Positions 1 through 10,804 of a stretch of 30,448 nucleotides of DNA are shown in pieces (within the stretch, counting starts at the first letter, position 1; the number at the start of each line of letters is the position of its first letter). The notes under the pieces are model-generated. The model was not told the DNA's origin, did not search any database, and worked only from the letters and a program-made list of their open reading frames with translations. The position numbers were made by a program, and so were the translations under genes. This stretch comes from Haplomitrium mnioides (taxonomy: Eukaryota; Marchantiophyta; Haplomitriopsida; Calobryales): assembly GCA_049999725.1 (NCBI GenBank), contig JBNGIS010019880.1:1-30448 (forward strand), written 5' to 3'.

Positions 1-1260
1 AAAGACAATGGAAACAATCACACTACATTGAAATGAGAAACTTGCCAAGCTAATAAAGCCAACGCAAAGAACCACACTACCTTGAAATGAGAAACTTGGC
101 AAGCTAATAAAGCCAACGCAAACAATCACTCTACCTTGAACCTAGAAACTTGCCAAGCTAATAATGCCAACACAAACAATCATACTACCTTGAAATGAGA
201 AACTTGCCAAGCTAATACAGCCAAGGCAAACAATCACACTACTTTGAAATGAGAAATTTGCCAAGCTAATAAAGCCAACGCAAACAACCACACTACCTTG
301 AAGTGAGAAACTTGCCAAGCTAATAAAGCCAACGCCAACAATCACACTATCTTGAAGTGAGAAACTTGCTAAGCTAATAAAGCCAACGCAAACAATGACA
401 TTACCTTGAAGTGAGAAATTTGCCAAGCTAATAAAGCCAACTCAAACAATCACACTACCTTGAAGTGAGAAACTTGCCAAGCTAATAAATTGAACTCAAA
501 CAATCACACTATCTTGAAGTGAGAAACTTGCTAAGCTAATAAAGCCAACGCAAGCAATAACATTACCTTGAAATGAGATACTTGCCAAGCTAATAAAGCC
601 AACGCAAACAACCACACTACCTCGAAGTGAGAAACTTGTCAAGCTAATAAAGCCAATGCAAACAACACACTACCTTGAAATGAGAAACTTCCCAAGCTAA
701 TAAAGCCAACGCAAACAACCACACTAGCTTGAAGTGAGAAACTTGCCAAGCTTATAAAGCCAATGCAAACAATCACAGTACCTTGAAGTGAGAAACTTGC
801 CAAGCTAATAAAGCCAACGCAAACAATCACACTATCTTGAAATGAGAAACTTGCAAAGCTAACAAAGCCAATGCAAACAATCACAGTACCTTGAAATGAG
901 AAACTTGCCAAGCTAATAAAACAACACAAACAATCACACTAACTTGAAGTGAGAATTTTGCTAAGCTAATGAAGCCAATCTAAACAACCACACTACTTTG
1001 AAGTGAGAAACTTGCCAAGCTAATAAAGCGAACCCAAACAACGACACTACTTTGAAATGAGAAACTTGCAAAGCTAATAAAGCCAACTCAAACAATCACA
1101 CTAACTTGAAATGAGAAACTTGCCAAGCTAATAAAGCAACACAACCAACTACACTACTTTGAAGTGAGAAACATACCAAGAAGTGAGAAACATACCAAGC
1201 TAATAAAGCCAACGCAAACAATCACATTACCTTGAAGTGAGAAACTTGCCACAATGCAAA
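1..1260. repeat. 54-bp tandem minisatellite, ~23 copies
   Basis: Head-to-tail units of about 54 bp. The motif tgagaaacttgccaagctaa recurs, for example near 34, 88 and 142. Copies differ by substitutions and small indels. Because 54 is a multiple of three, one minus-strand frame stays open through several units and encodes an 18-residue repeat resembling FISLASFSLQGSVIVCVG. That explains the apparent minus-strand ORFs at 142-426 and 639-929. The array runs off the left edge, so its true length is unknown. I see no promoter, start context or flanking exon and treat it as non-coding satellite DNA. Confidence 0.93.
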
Positions 1261-1470
1261 CAACCTCAACTACCTTGAAGCAAAAAACTATGTGAGGTCT
1301 ACAAAGCCAAAGCAAACAACCTCAACTAACTAGACGCAATCTCAACTACTACCGTGAAGCAAAAGCCATCCCATGTTGACAAAGCCAACATAAGTAGCCT
1401 ACAATAACTCGAAGGAAAAACCTTGCCATGTCAACAAAACCAATGCAAACAACCTCAACCTCAACTATCT
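1261..1470. repeat. decayed edge of the 54-bp array
   Basis: Diverged relatives of the minisatellite, with gcaaacaacctcaacta, ccttgaagcaaaaa and acaaagccaa at about the same spacing. Similarity drops with distance from the main array, as expected at the edge of an array less often homogenised by unequal exchange. It ends near 1470, where unique sequence begins. Confidence 0.7.
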
Positions 1471-2770
1471 TGAAGATTGGCACCTGAATTGACGGAGAGC
1501 TTTGGAAGTCTAATCCAGGAGAGAAACATTTTTCAGAAACTAAGGAGAAATGGCAGGCAAAGTGTTGTGCTATGCAGGGATTGTCATATTGGTGTTTATC
1601 TCGCAAACATTTAGCACATTGGCGTCCACTGCACTTCTCAGCACCTAAACTCTTCCCCAAAAAATGTTGCAGCATACGCTTCAGGTCCTGCTTAAGCATC
1701 TGGTGGAAGGATTTATGCTAACGAAGCTTTTGATGATTATGATGATGGATACTTTCCAGGTTCTTGAACTCCACAAATGCTCGCCAGGTTTACGCAATGG
1801 CACTTTCATTATATCAAGTTGATTTGCCGATGGTGGTCTCAGGCGTAGAGCCGGTGTACAAGATAGCGAGTGAGGTGGATGTTGGAGACTACATGTGGGC
1901 CATAACTGAAAGCAATTCTACCCTGCTATCTGAACATGCTGTAGCAGGTATTGTGCACACTGCTGCCATGTGAACGAAGCATACAACAGCCAGAAATTCA
2001 ACTTCACCAGTACCAGTCGTAGGCATTTCCAGTTTGTATTAGGTCATGACATGAATCACATGAACTAATCCGCGTTAAAAAGTTTTGGGAGCAGGGATCA
2101 GTGGAGTGGCCGTAGCTCTTTTGCAACAATTCTCAAAATTCCAAGTTGTCTAATTTACGCAACTACTTTTGACTCCATTCCTTTGGCACACATGTTGCAA
2201 ATTCATGGCATATTTGACTATTGCATGCTAGCTTTCAAGAATGATCAATGGCACTGGGCTAGACGACAACACCCGTAGAAAATTTCTGGAATACAATTTT
2301 TGAGTTGTTCCTTGTTTGCTTGTTGGATTCTACTCATTGTAGTTTTAAGACCTGAAAACCTGCTTATCACCGTTTAACTCTCAAATGTGATTCTCTAAAG
2401 TTCCTGCTAGTTATTTTATAATTTGAACTTCAATTTTAGCTGATAAGCGCTAGCTAGTCAGCAGTCGATTATGCTAGGTGTGAAACCTCTTTTGCTTCTT
2501 CCCAATTGCAAACATCGAACTTAGGAAGCAATGCATATAATTACTTACTCGAAAAACATAAGTGCAAAAGACATTGACTACTTTTACTCAAAGCAAAGAA
2601 AATGGAAACAATGAGCAAAAGAAAAAGTGAATTGCTACGGCTAGGTGAAAACAAAATATGTCCTCTGACAATTGATGGGATGAGACTACAAAAAGTGAGC
2701 ACTGTGTGACGGACAGCATGCCTGTCATATTGCACTTCTACTCTTTTTTGCGTTGCAGACCTCGAAATCT
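1471..2770. other. unassigned intergenic stretch
   Basis: About 1.3 kb without a gene I can support. Short open frames exist (minus strand 1349-1699, which runs into the minisatellite; plus strand 1764-1973), but neither resembles a family I know. Composition becomes AT-rich after 2280. The only recognisable piece is the small FAD-motif relic at 2079-2150, listed separately. Confidence 0.5.
2079..2150 (+). pseudogene. possible relic of an FAD-binding amine oxidase N-terminus
   Basis: A 24-codon open stretch between two stop codons reads KVLGAGISGVAVALL and then a short hydrophobic tail. GAGISG followed by small residues is the dinucleotide-binding (Rossmann) turn at the start of FAD-dependent amine and polyamine oxidases. 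This is family knowledge; in the sequence I see only the motif. There is no start codon in frame, no downstream acidic residue closing the fold, and no further similarity in any frame. It could be a decayed exon fragment or chance. Confidence 0.3.
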
Positions 2771-2804
2771 ATTCATATGAGCTCATCGCCCAACTCCTCC
2801 GTAG

Positions 2805-3398
2805 TCAATCTGGCAAGTATTTGAGACTCAGTTGGTGCACGAAAAGTACGTTCGATGGATCGGAAGTGTCTAGAATTAATCCTTTGTCCGTCCCATACGC
2901 ATTCTCGAAGTCTCCAGTCCCTCCCACAATTGCCACAGTACCGCCCGTTGCAAGACTGAAGACGCCATGGCATGATATGGTCCCTGTGTAGTCGGAGGAG
3001 TTGAGGACCAGAGTCAAGTCAAGCTGGATTGTGACACCATCGAGTGCAATTGCTGCTCTTCCAATTTCGCGGCCCAAAGTGGTAGAGGTCAAAGAGGCAT
3101 TCTTCGTCACACGATTGTCAAAAACAAAAATGGTGCCGAAAGGAGTTGTTGTGGGAGTGGTCCTATTGTTGGGAAATGTGAACCCCAGGACCGAAGCAGG
3201 TGTCACTCGAGCCTCACGTACGTACAAATCCAATCTCTTGGGATGCCTATGAGAATGGGCATAGCGTATCATTAGAGCAGATAAAATGAGCAGAAGAGCC
3301 TGTGTAGAACGTCTTGAGAGCGGGGACGACATGATGAAGAGTGAACACATTCCTGTGAGTTTATGCTTAAATGGGAATCGAAGCCAAGGAATGGGCAA
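2805..3398 (-). CDS. dirigent-domain protein, apparently intact, single exon
   Basis: A 197-codon frame ending in TGA at 2807-2805. Dirigent proteins are secreted beta-barrels that steer stereoselective coupling of phenoxy radicals in lignan and lignin-like metabolism in the apoplast. Residues 34-44 form a hydrophobic stretch suited to a signal peptide. Met23 (codon 3332-3330) or Met17 (3350-3348) would place it at the N-terminus more naturally than Met1, so the true start may be internal. The barrel begins near LDLYV (56-60), followed by FGTIFVFDN (87-95), LGREIG (108-113, the usual GRAQG position), SDYTGTISCHG (135-145) and the family signature VGGTGDFENAYG (158-169). The protein ends ...LSLKYLPD, close to the family's usual end. 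Sequons at N78, N100 and N133 fit secretion. The usual His-Asp after the first strand is Arg-Glu here, so catalytic competence is uncertain. No frameshift or internal stop is visible. It lies alone between two satellite arrays. Confidence 0.82.
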   Translation of the reverse strand: MPIPWLRFPFKHKLTGMCSLFIMSSPLSRRSTQALLLILSALMIRYAHSHRHPKRLDLYVREARVTPASVLGFTFPNNRTTPTTTPFGTIFVFDNRVTKNASLTSTTLGREIGRAAIALDGVTIQLDLTLVLNSSDYTGTISCHGVFSLATGGTVAIVGGTGDFENAYGTDKGLILDTSDPSNVLFVHQLSLKYLPD

Positions 3399-3929
3399 GC
3401 GCTGTCGGCTGAGCCGAGCCGCCGTGTTTGTTTGCCGGCTTTACGTCCGTACCATGACCTCGTCCACGCGCTTGGCTCAGCTGCGGACCGGCCTGGCACG
3501 CAGAGACAAAAGTGATTGATACAGAGCTGATGAGAAAACCTTCAGATGGATGGATTTATTGTGGATAACAAAAGCAGATCATGGATGGACGAAGAATGTA
3601 CTCCAATAGAAGAAAACCTTACTTGTGGCATTCCTACCCTCCCGCAGGGGAATCTTCACCATAACCAAGAGCACTTCCACAGTAATGCGTGCATGAACGT
3701 AGTCGGAAATCCAATCCTCAGCCTTAATCCAAAATCGTCCAGAACGTCAAATGAGGCATGTGCCCACTTGCCGCCGGTATTACCGGAAAATACATGACTA
3801 TCTTTGTTGATCACACTGCAATGTGAAACAGATATTTCTGCAGTCCTAATGGTTCTGTCCTACAAGTTCTAAATACTGAACTGCAAGTTTATTAAAACCA
3901 ATTGGTGCCCAAGCCCCTACTGATGAATA
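3399..3929. other. dirigent upstream region; nothing else recognised
   Basis: This is the presumed promoter side of the minus-strand dirigent gene. The first ~120 bp are GC-richer than the surroundings; the rest is ordinary intergenic sequence. I see no convincing TATA box at a suitable distance. The plus-strand frames here (3286-3519 and 3546-3797) resemble nothing known, and the first overlaps the dirigent gene antisense. Confidence 0.4.
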
Positions 3930-6900
3930 GAGACATTGAGGAGGCAACATGTTCACTACCCAACAATGCCTCTTACATTGACAAATAGTGTACCCTGTCT
4001 TCAACCCTACCAACCATGCAGAATTCTCAATGAGAGGTTGAGCTTGAGTATTAACTTGTGTACCCTAGTTTGAACCCATACAAGCATGGCCGGTTCTCAA
4101 TCTGAGCTTCAACTTGAAGTACATGTGATCCTCCCTTAGAAGCCATCACACTCCTGAGCTGCCAACATGCTCCAAAACGCAAAACAATCTCTTGCCTTGA
4201 CAATGAGTGTACCCTAGATTGAACACATACAAGCATGTAGGGTTCTCAATTTGAGCTTGAACTTGAAGTAGAGGCCGTCCTGCCTTAGGGTTGATCAGAC
4301 TCCAGAGCTGCTCAACATGATCAAAAACCCAAAACAACCTCTTGGGTTGACAAATAGTGTGCCCTAGATTGAACACATACAAGCATGTAGGGTTCTCAAT
4401 CTGAGCTTGAACTTGAAGTAGAGGTAGTCCTGCCTTTAGGGTGGATCTGACTCCTGAGCTGCTCAACATGGTCAAAAACCCAAAACAACCTCCTGGGTTG
4501 ACAAATAGTGTGCCCTAGATTGAACCCATACAAGCATGTAGGATTGCTAATTTGAGCTTAAAATTGAGAGAAATGTCATCCTCGCTTAGCAGCTATCAGA
4601 CTCCTAAGCTGCTCAACATGCTCAAAAACTCAAAACAGCCTCTTGCATTGACAACTGGTGTACCCTAGATTGAATCTATACAAGCATATAGGGTTCTCAA
4701 TTTAAGCTTGAACTTAAAGTAGATGTCATCCACCCTTAGCAGCGATCAGACTCCTGAGCTGCTCAACATGCTTAAAACCCCAAAACAGGCTCTTGCGTCG
4801 ATAAAAAAATGTACCCTAGATTGAGCTCATACAAGCATGTGGAGTTTTCAACATGAACTTGAACTTGAAGTAGTTGTCATCCTCCCTTACGATCACACTC
4901 GTGAGCCACTCAACATGCTTAAAAACACAAAACAGCTTTTTATGTTGACAAATACTGTACACTAGATTGAACTCATTTAAATATGTGGGTTTTTCAACCT
5001 GAGCTTGATCTTGAAATAGATGTCATCCTCCCTTTGAAGCTGTCAGACTCCCCAGCTGCTCAACATGTTCAAAAATTCAAAACACCCTCTTGCGTTGACA
5101 AAGAGTGTACCCTAGATTGAACCCATACAAACAGGTAGGGTTCTCAATCTGAGCTAAAACTTGGAGTAGATGTCATCCTCTATTAGCATTGATAAGACTC
5201 CTGAGCTGCTCCACATGCTCCAAAACTGAAAAAAGCCTCTTTCTTTGATAAATAGTGCACCATAGGTTGAACCCATACAACCATGTAAGGTTCTCAATTT
5301 GAGCTCTAACTTGAAGTAGAGGTCATTATCCCTTGTCAGCAATCAGACTCCTGAGCTTCTCAATATCCTCAAAAAATGAAAAAAATCATTTTGGGTTGAC
5401 AAATAGTGTACTAGGCCTAGATTGAGCCCATACAAACATGTATGGTTCTAAATCTGAGCTTAAACTTGAAGTAGATATCATCCGCCCTTAGCAACAACAG
5501 AATCTTGAGTTTCTCAACATGCTCAAAATCCAAAAACAGCTTCGAAAATTGACAAAAATTGTACCCTAGATTAAACTCATACAAGCATGTGAGGTTCTGA
5601 ATCTGAGCTTGATCTTGAAGTAGATTTCATCCTCTCGTAAAAGCTATCAGACTCAAAACCCCAAAACAGCCTCTTGCTTTGGCAAATAGTTTGCCCTAGA
5701 TTGAATCCATACAAGCATGTAGGATTGTTTATCTGAGCTTGAAATTGAAAAAAATGGCATCCTTCCTTAGCAGCCATCAGTCTCCTGTGCTGCTAAACAT
5801 GCTTAAGAACTCAAAACATCCTCTTGTGTTGACAAAGAGTGTACAGTAGATTGAACCCGTACAAGCATGTAGGGTTCTCAATCTTAGCTTGAACATAAAG
5901 CACATGTCATCTGCCCTTTGTAGCGATCAGACACCTGAGCTGCTCAACATGGTTAAAAACCCAAAACAGCCTCTTGCATTGAAAAATAGTGTACCATAGA
6001 TGAGCTCCTACAAGAATGTCGGGTTCTCAATATGAACTTGAACTTGAACTTAAAGAAGATGTCAAACTTTCTTAGCAGCGATCAGACTCCTGAGCTGCTC
6101 AACATGCTCAAAACCCAGAAACAAGCTTCTTATGTTGAAAAATAATGTACACTAGATTGAACTCATACAAGAATGTCTCAATCTGAGCTTGATCTTGAAA
6201 TAGATGTCATCCTCCCTTTGAAGTGATCAGACTTTTGAGCTGCTCAACATGCTCAAAAATCCAAAACAGCCTCTTGTGTTGACAAATAGTGTACTGCAGA
6301 TTGAACCCATACAAGCATGTAGGGTTCTCAATCTGAACTTGAGCTTGAAGTAGATGTCATCCTTCCTTGGCAACGATCAGACTCCTGAGCTGCTAAACAT
6401 GCTCAGAAAACAAAAACAATGTCTTGGGTTAACAAAAAAGTGTGCCCTAAATTAAACCCATATAAGCATGTAAGATTATGTATCTGAGCTTGAACTTGAA
6501 GTAGAGGTCATTTTCTGTTGGTCATCAGACTCCTGAGCTGCTCAACATCCTCACAAAAACTAATGCTTCTGGTGGACAAAGAGTGTTCCCTAGATTGAGT
6601 CCATACAAGCATGTAGATTTTTCAATCTGAGCATTAACTTTAAGTAAAAGTCATCCTCCTTTAGCAGCAATCAGACTCTTGAGCTGCTCAAAATGCTCAA
6701 AAATCCAAAACAGCTTCTTATATTGACAAAAAAATGTGTCCTAGATTGAAGTCACACAAGCATGTGAGGTTCTCAATCTAAGCCTTATCTTCAGAAGATG
6801 TCTTCCTCTCTTACAAAATATCAGACTCCTGAGGTGCTCAACATGCTTAAAACCCCAAAATAGCCTTTGGTGTTGACAAAGAAAGTACCCTGGATTGAAT

Positions 6901-9900
6901 CCATACAAGCATGAAGCATTGCCAATCTGAGTCTTAATTTGAAGAAAGTGTTATCCTCGCTTGGCAGCGATCAGACTCCTGAGCTTCTCAACGTGCTTAA
7001 AACCCAAAAAAAAACCTCTTGTGCTAACAAAACATGCACCCTAGATTGAACCCATACAAGCATGTAGGGTTCTAAATCTAAGCTTGAACTTGAAGTGCAT
7101 GTCATCCCTGCTTGGCAGCGATTAGACTTGTGAGCTGCTCAACATGCTTTAAACAGCCTCTTGCATTCACAAAAGGAGTACCCTAGATTGAGCTCATACA
7201 AGCATCTGGGCTCCTAAATTTGAGCTTGAACTTGAAATAGATGTCATCCTCCAATACTAGCAATCACACTCAGTAGCTGTTCAAGATGCTCAAAAACCCT
7301 AAACCGCCTCTCGTGTTGACAAAGTTGACAAACATTGTACGGTAGATTGAACTCATACAAACATGTAGGGTTCTAGATCTGAGCTTGAGCTTGAAGTTGA
7401 TGTCATCCCCCTTCGCACCCATCAGATTACTGAAATGCTCATCACTCTCAGAAACCGAAAACCCCATCTTGCGCTGACAAATAGTGCACCCTAGATTGAA
7501 CCCCTACAAGCATGTGAGGTTCAAACAGAGACTGCTATCCATTGTGAGGGGTCAGACTCCTGAGCTGCTCAACATTCTCAAACCACTAAAACAGCCTTAT
7601 TGGTGGACAAAGAGTGTACCCTAGATTGAACCCATACAAGCATGTAGGTTTCTCAATCTGAGCATTAACTGGAGAAGTAGAAGTCATCCTCCCCTGGCAG
7701 CAATCAGACTCTTGAGCTGCATAAATGCTCAAAACTCCAAAACAGCTTCTTTTATTGAAAAACAAATGTATTCTAGATTGAACTTGTACAATCATGTGAG
7801 GTTCTCAGTCTAAGCCTGATTTTGAAGAAGATGTCATCCTCTATTGGAATATATCAGACTTTTGAGCTGCTCAACATGCTCAGAAACCAAAAACAGCCTC
7901 TTGCATTGACAAATAGTGTGCCCTGGATTGAACCTATAGAAGCATGAAGGATTGCTAATTTGAGCTTCTATTAAAGGAAAATGTCATCCTTGCTTAGCAG
8001 CAGTCAGACTCCTGAGCTGTCCAACATGCTTTAAAACCCAAAAATAAACCTTTGTGTTGAAAATTTGTGTATCCTAGATTGAACCCATACAAGCATGTAG
8101 GGCTCTCAATCAAAGCTTGAACTTGAAGTACACGTTCACCCCCCCCCCCCCCTCCCCCTTGGGCAGCGATCAGACTCCTGAGCTGCTCAACGTGCTCAAA
8201 AACCCAACACAGCCACATTCACAAATTGTGTACCCTAGATTGAGCTCAAACAAGCATGTTCCCTCCCTTGGCAGCGATCAGACTCCTGAGCTGCTCAACA
8301 TGCTCAAAACCCCAAAACAGCCCCTTACATTCACAAATTGTGTACCCTAGATTGAGCTCAAACAAGAATGTGAGGTTCTCAATATGAGCTTGGATTTGAA
8401 GTAGATGTCATCCTCCCTTAGCAGCCATCACAGTCTGTAGCTGCTCAACATGCTCAAAAACCCAAAACCGCCTCTTGTGTTTACAAAGATTGTACCGTAG
8501 ATTGAACCCATACAAACATATAAGGTTCTCAAACTTAGCTTGAACTTGAAGTATAAGTAATCCTCCCTTAGCACCCATCAGACTCTTGAGCTGCTCAACA
8601 TGCTCAAAAACCGAAAACCAAATCTTTCATTGACAAATAGTGCACCCTAGATTGAGCCCATACAAGCATACTAGGTTTGCAATCTGAGCTTTAACTTCAA
8701 GTAGAGGTTGTTTTTCCTTGTGAGGGATCAGGCTCGTGAGCTGTTCAACATCCTCAAAAAACCAAAACATCTTTTTGTGTAGTGTAGCCTAGATTGAACC
8801 CATACAAGCATGTAGGTTTCTCAATCTAAGCTAAAACTGGAAGTAGGTGTCATCCTCCTTAGCAGCAATCAGACTTTTGAGCTACTCAACATCCTCAAAA
8901 ACAAAAAACAGTTTCTTACATTGACAAAAAAATGTGTCTAAGATTAAACTCATACAAGCATGTGAGGTTTTCAATCTGAGCTTGATCTTGAAGATGATGT
9001 CATCCTCTCTTAGAAGATATCAAACCAATGAGCTGCTCAATATGCTCAAAAACCCAAAACAGACTCTTGCGTTGACAAATACTGTGCCCTAGATTGAACC
9101 CATTAAAGCATGAAGAAATGCTAGTCCGAGCTTGAAAATGAAGAAAATGTCATCCTCACATTGCAGCAATCAGACTCCTAAGCTGCCTAATATGCTAAAA
9201 ACACACACAAAAATGCGTCTTGTGTTGACAAATCATATACCCTTGTGTTGTCAAATCGTAAACCCTAGATTGAACCCATACAAGCATGTGGGGTTATCAA
9301 TCTAAGCTTGAACTTGCAGTGCATGCTATCTGCCCTTGGCAACGATTAGACTCATGAGCTGCTCAACATGCTTAAAAGCCCAAAATAACCGCTTGGTCAA
9401 ATAGTGTACCTTAGATTGAGCTCATACAAGCATGTGGAGTTCTCAATATGAGCTTGAACTTGAAGTATATGTCATCCTCATTTAGTAGAGATCACACTCC
9501 TAAGCAGTTCAACGTGCTTCAAAACCCAAAACAGCCTCTTGTGTTGAAAGAGAGTATCCCTTAGATTGAACCCAATCAAACATATAGAGTTATCATTCTG
9601 ATCTTGAACTTGAAGTAGATCCCATCCTCCGTTAGCACTGATCAGACTTTTGAGCTGCTCAACATGCTCAAAAACTGAAAACCACCTCTTTCATTGACGA
9701 ATAGTGTACCCTAGATTGAACCCATACAAGCATGTAGGGTTTCCAATCTAAGCTTAAAGTGGAAGTAAATGTCATCTTCCCTTATCGGCAATCAGACTCT
9801 TGAGCTTCACAACATGCTCAAAAATCCAAAAGAGCTTCTTACAATGACAAAAAATGTGTCCTATATTGAACTCATACAAGCATGTGAGGTTCTCAATGTG

Positions 9901-10190
9901 AGCTTGATCTTGAGGAAGATTTCATCCTCTCCTAGAAGCTATCAGATTCCGGAGCTGAGCAACATGCTCAAAAACCTACAACAGTGAAAAATAGTGTGTC
10001 CTAGATTGAAGCAATAAAATCATGAAGAATTGTTTATCTCAACTCAAAATTGAAGAAAATTTGGTCCTTGCTTAGCAGTGATCAGACTCTTGAGCTGCTC
10101 AACAAGCTCAAAAACCAAAAAAAACCTCTTTTGTTGACAAATAGTGTACCTTTGATTGAACCAATACAAGCATGTAGGGTTGTCAATCTT
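3930..10190. repeat. ~150-bp satellite array, ~41 monomers, higher-order organised
   Basis: Monomers of about 150 bp, for example aagcatgta starting at 4231, 4381, 4532 and 4682. They share blocks such as gatcagactcctgagctgct, caacatgctcaaaaaccc, ttgacaaatagtgtaccct and agattgaacccatacaagca. Neighbouring monomers differ clearly, while monomers about 1.18 kb apart share private variants, which indicates a higher-order repeat. Individual monomers vary in length: about 81 bp near 3978-4058 and 108 bp at 8164-8271. Stops fall in all frames and the short ORFs across it are not genes. The first monomer is partial (from about 3930), and the array stops abruptly near 10190 inside a monomer. Confidence 0.93.
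8139..8152 (+). repeat. C14 homopolymer inside a satellite monomer
   Basis: Fourteen consecutive C bases, followed by T and five more C, replace the usual catcctccctt segment of one monomer. Other copies carry at most short C runs here, so this is a local expansion or an assembly-sensitive site. Confidence 0.85.
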
Positions 10191-10684
10191 TCAGATAGTG
10201 ATTGGAAGGGCTATGGGAAATTTTACAAATGTAGGAGCATAACTAGGCCACTTCCCTATTTTTTGGGTGAGTAGCCATCCCAAGGACACCGTGGTGCTCT
10301 AGATATGCAATCTGGGGGAAGGGACCTATTGACCTTTTATCGTCAAGGGCATTGGAACAAAGAGGCAAGAGTGGGAAGCTTGAAGGGAGGGATGCCCTCC
10401 AAAATTATTGCAGAAGGACTCACGACTAAGGCGAAGTCATGGGGACAAAATTCGTGGCAAAGGGGTGAGGAGCAAGAGAGCACTCACGAAATTGATGAAG
10501 CAAAGGCAAAACATGAGGCCGAGGCAATTCAGGTCACTAGGGCCTCGCTTTTCAACCTCTAGGACTATGGCATAGCTTGTTGGAAAGATGACTTGAAAGC
10601 GCCCCTGGTGCAGGTTGAATCAACAAAAGCAATAAAGGGATAAGAATGCAATGTCCTCTAGAAGGTCCCAAGGTTCAGACCTGG
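10191..10684. other. unassigned sequence after the satellite
   Basis: Single-copy-looking sequence directly after the truncated last monomer. A plus-strand frame at 10305-10562 encodes a charged, hydrophilic 85-residue peptide (Glu/Lys/Ala-rich towards the end) that could come from a retroelement gag, but I recognise no motif. Confidence 0.35.
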
Positions 10685-10804
10685 TCTTATCTATCGGGTC
10701 TGATCTATCGGGTGAGAGTTATCATTTCCCTTCCCTTGTATCAAGTCTGGTCAAACCATGGAGTTGACTCTTCAGCTTTTTGTCTTTTCCTATCAAGTGC
10801 TGCT
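10685..10804 (+). repeat. dispersed repeat, inverted partner at ~14.23-14.40 kb
   Basis: Contains repeated ctatcgggtctgatc-like words, then tctggtcaaaccatggagtt and ctttttgtcttttcctatca. The reverse complement of about 14235-14400 carries the same order with substitutions: tatcgggtttggtcaaacta, ggttgatag and tttttccttttccgatgggg. In translation both give a similar (L/F)Y(Q/R)VWSN..VDS string. It is probably part of an older mobile element whose type I cannot assign. Confidence 0.5.

Noticed and set aside
142-929. Minus-strand open frames in the 54-bp array as membrane-protein genes
   Set aside because: They are direct translations of the tandem unit; the period is a multiple of three, and they start and stop at random mutations with no gene-like context.
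1349-1699. 116-residue minus-strand frame as a gene
   Set aside because: About a third of it is decayed minisatellite, and the rest resembles no family I know.
3001-3252. Plus-strand frame antisense to the dirigent gene
   Set aside because: It is the shadow of a well-supported coding frame on the other strand.
9251-9262. aaaccctaga as an interstitial telomere repeat
   Set aside because: It is one variant of the satellite's gtaccctagattg block; there is no second adjacent telomere unit.
1-10190. CRISPR array
   Set aside because: Repeats are contiguous with no unique spacers, and the surrounding genes are plant-type.
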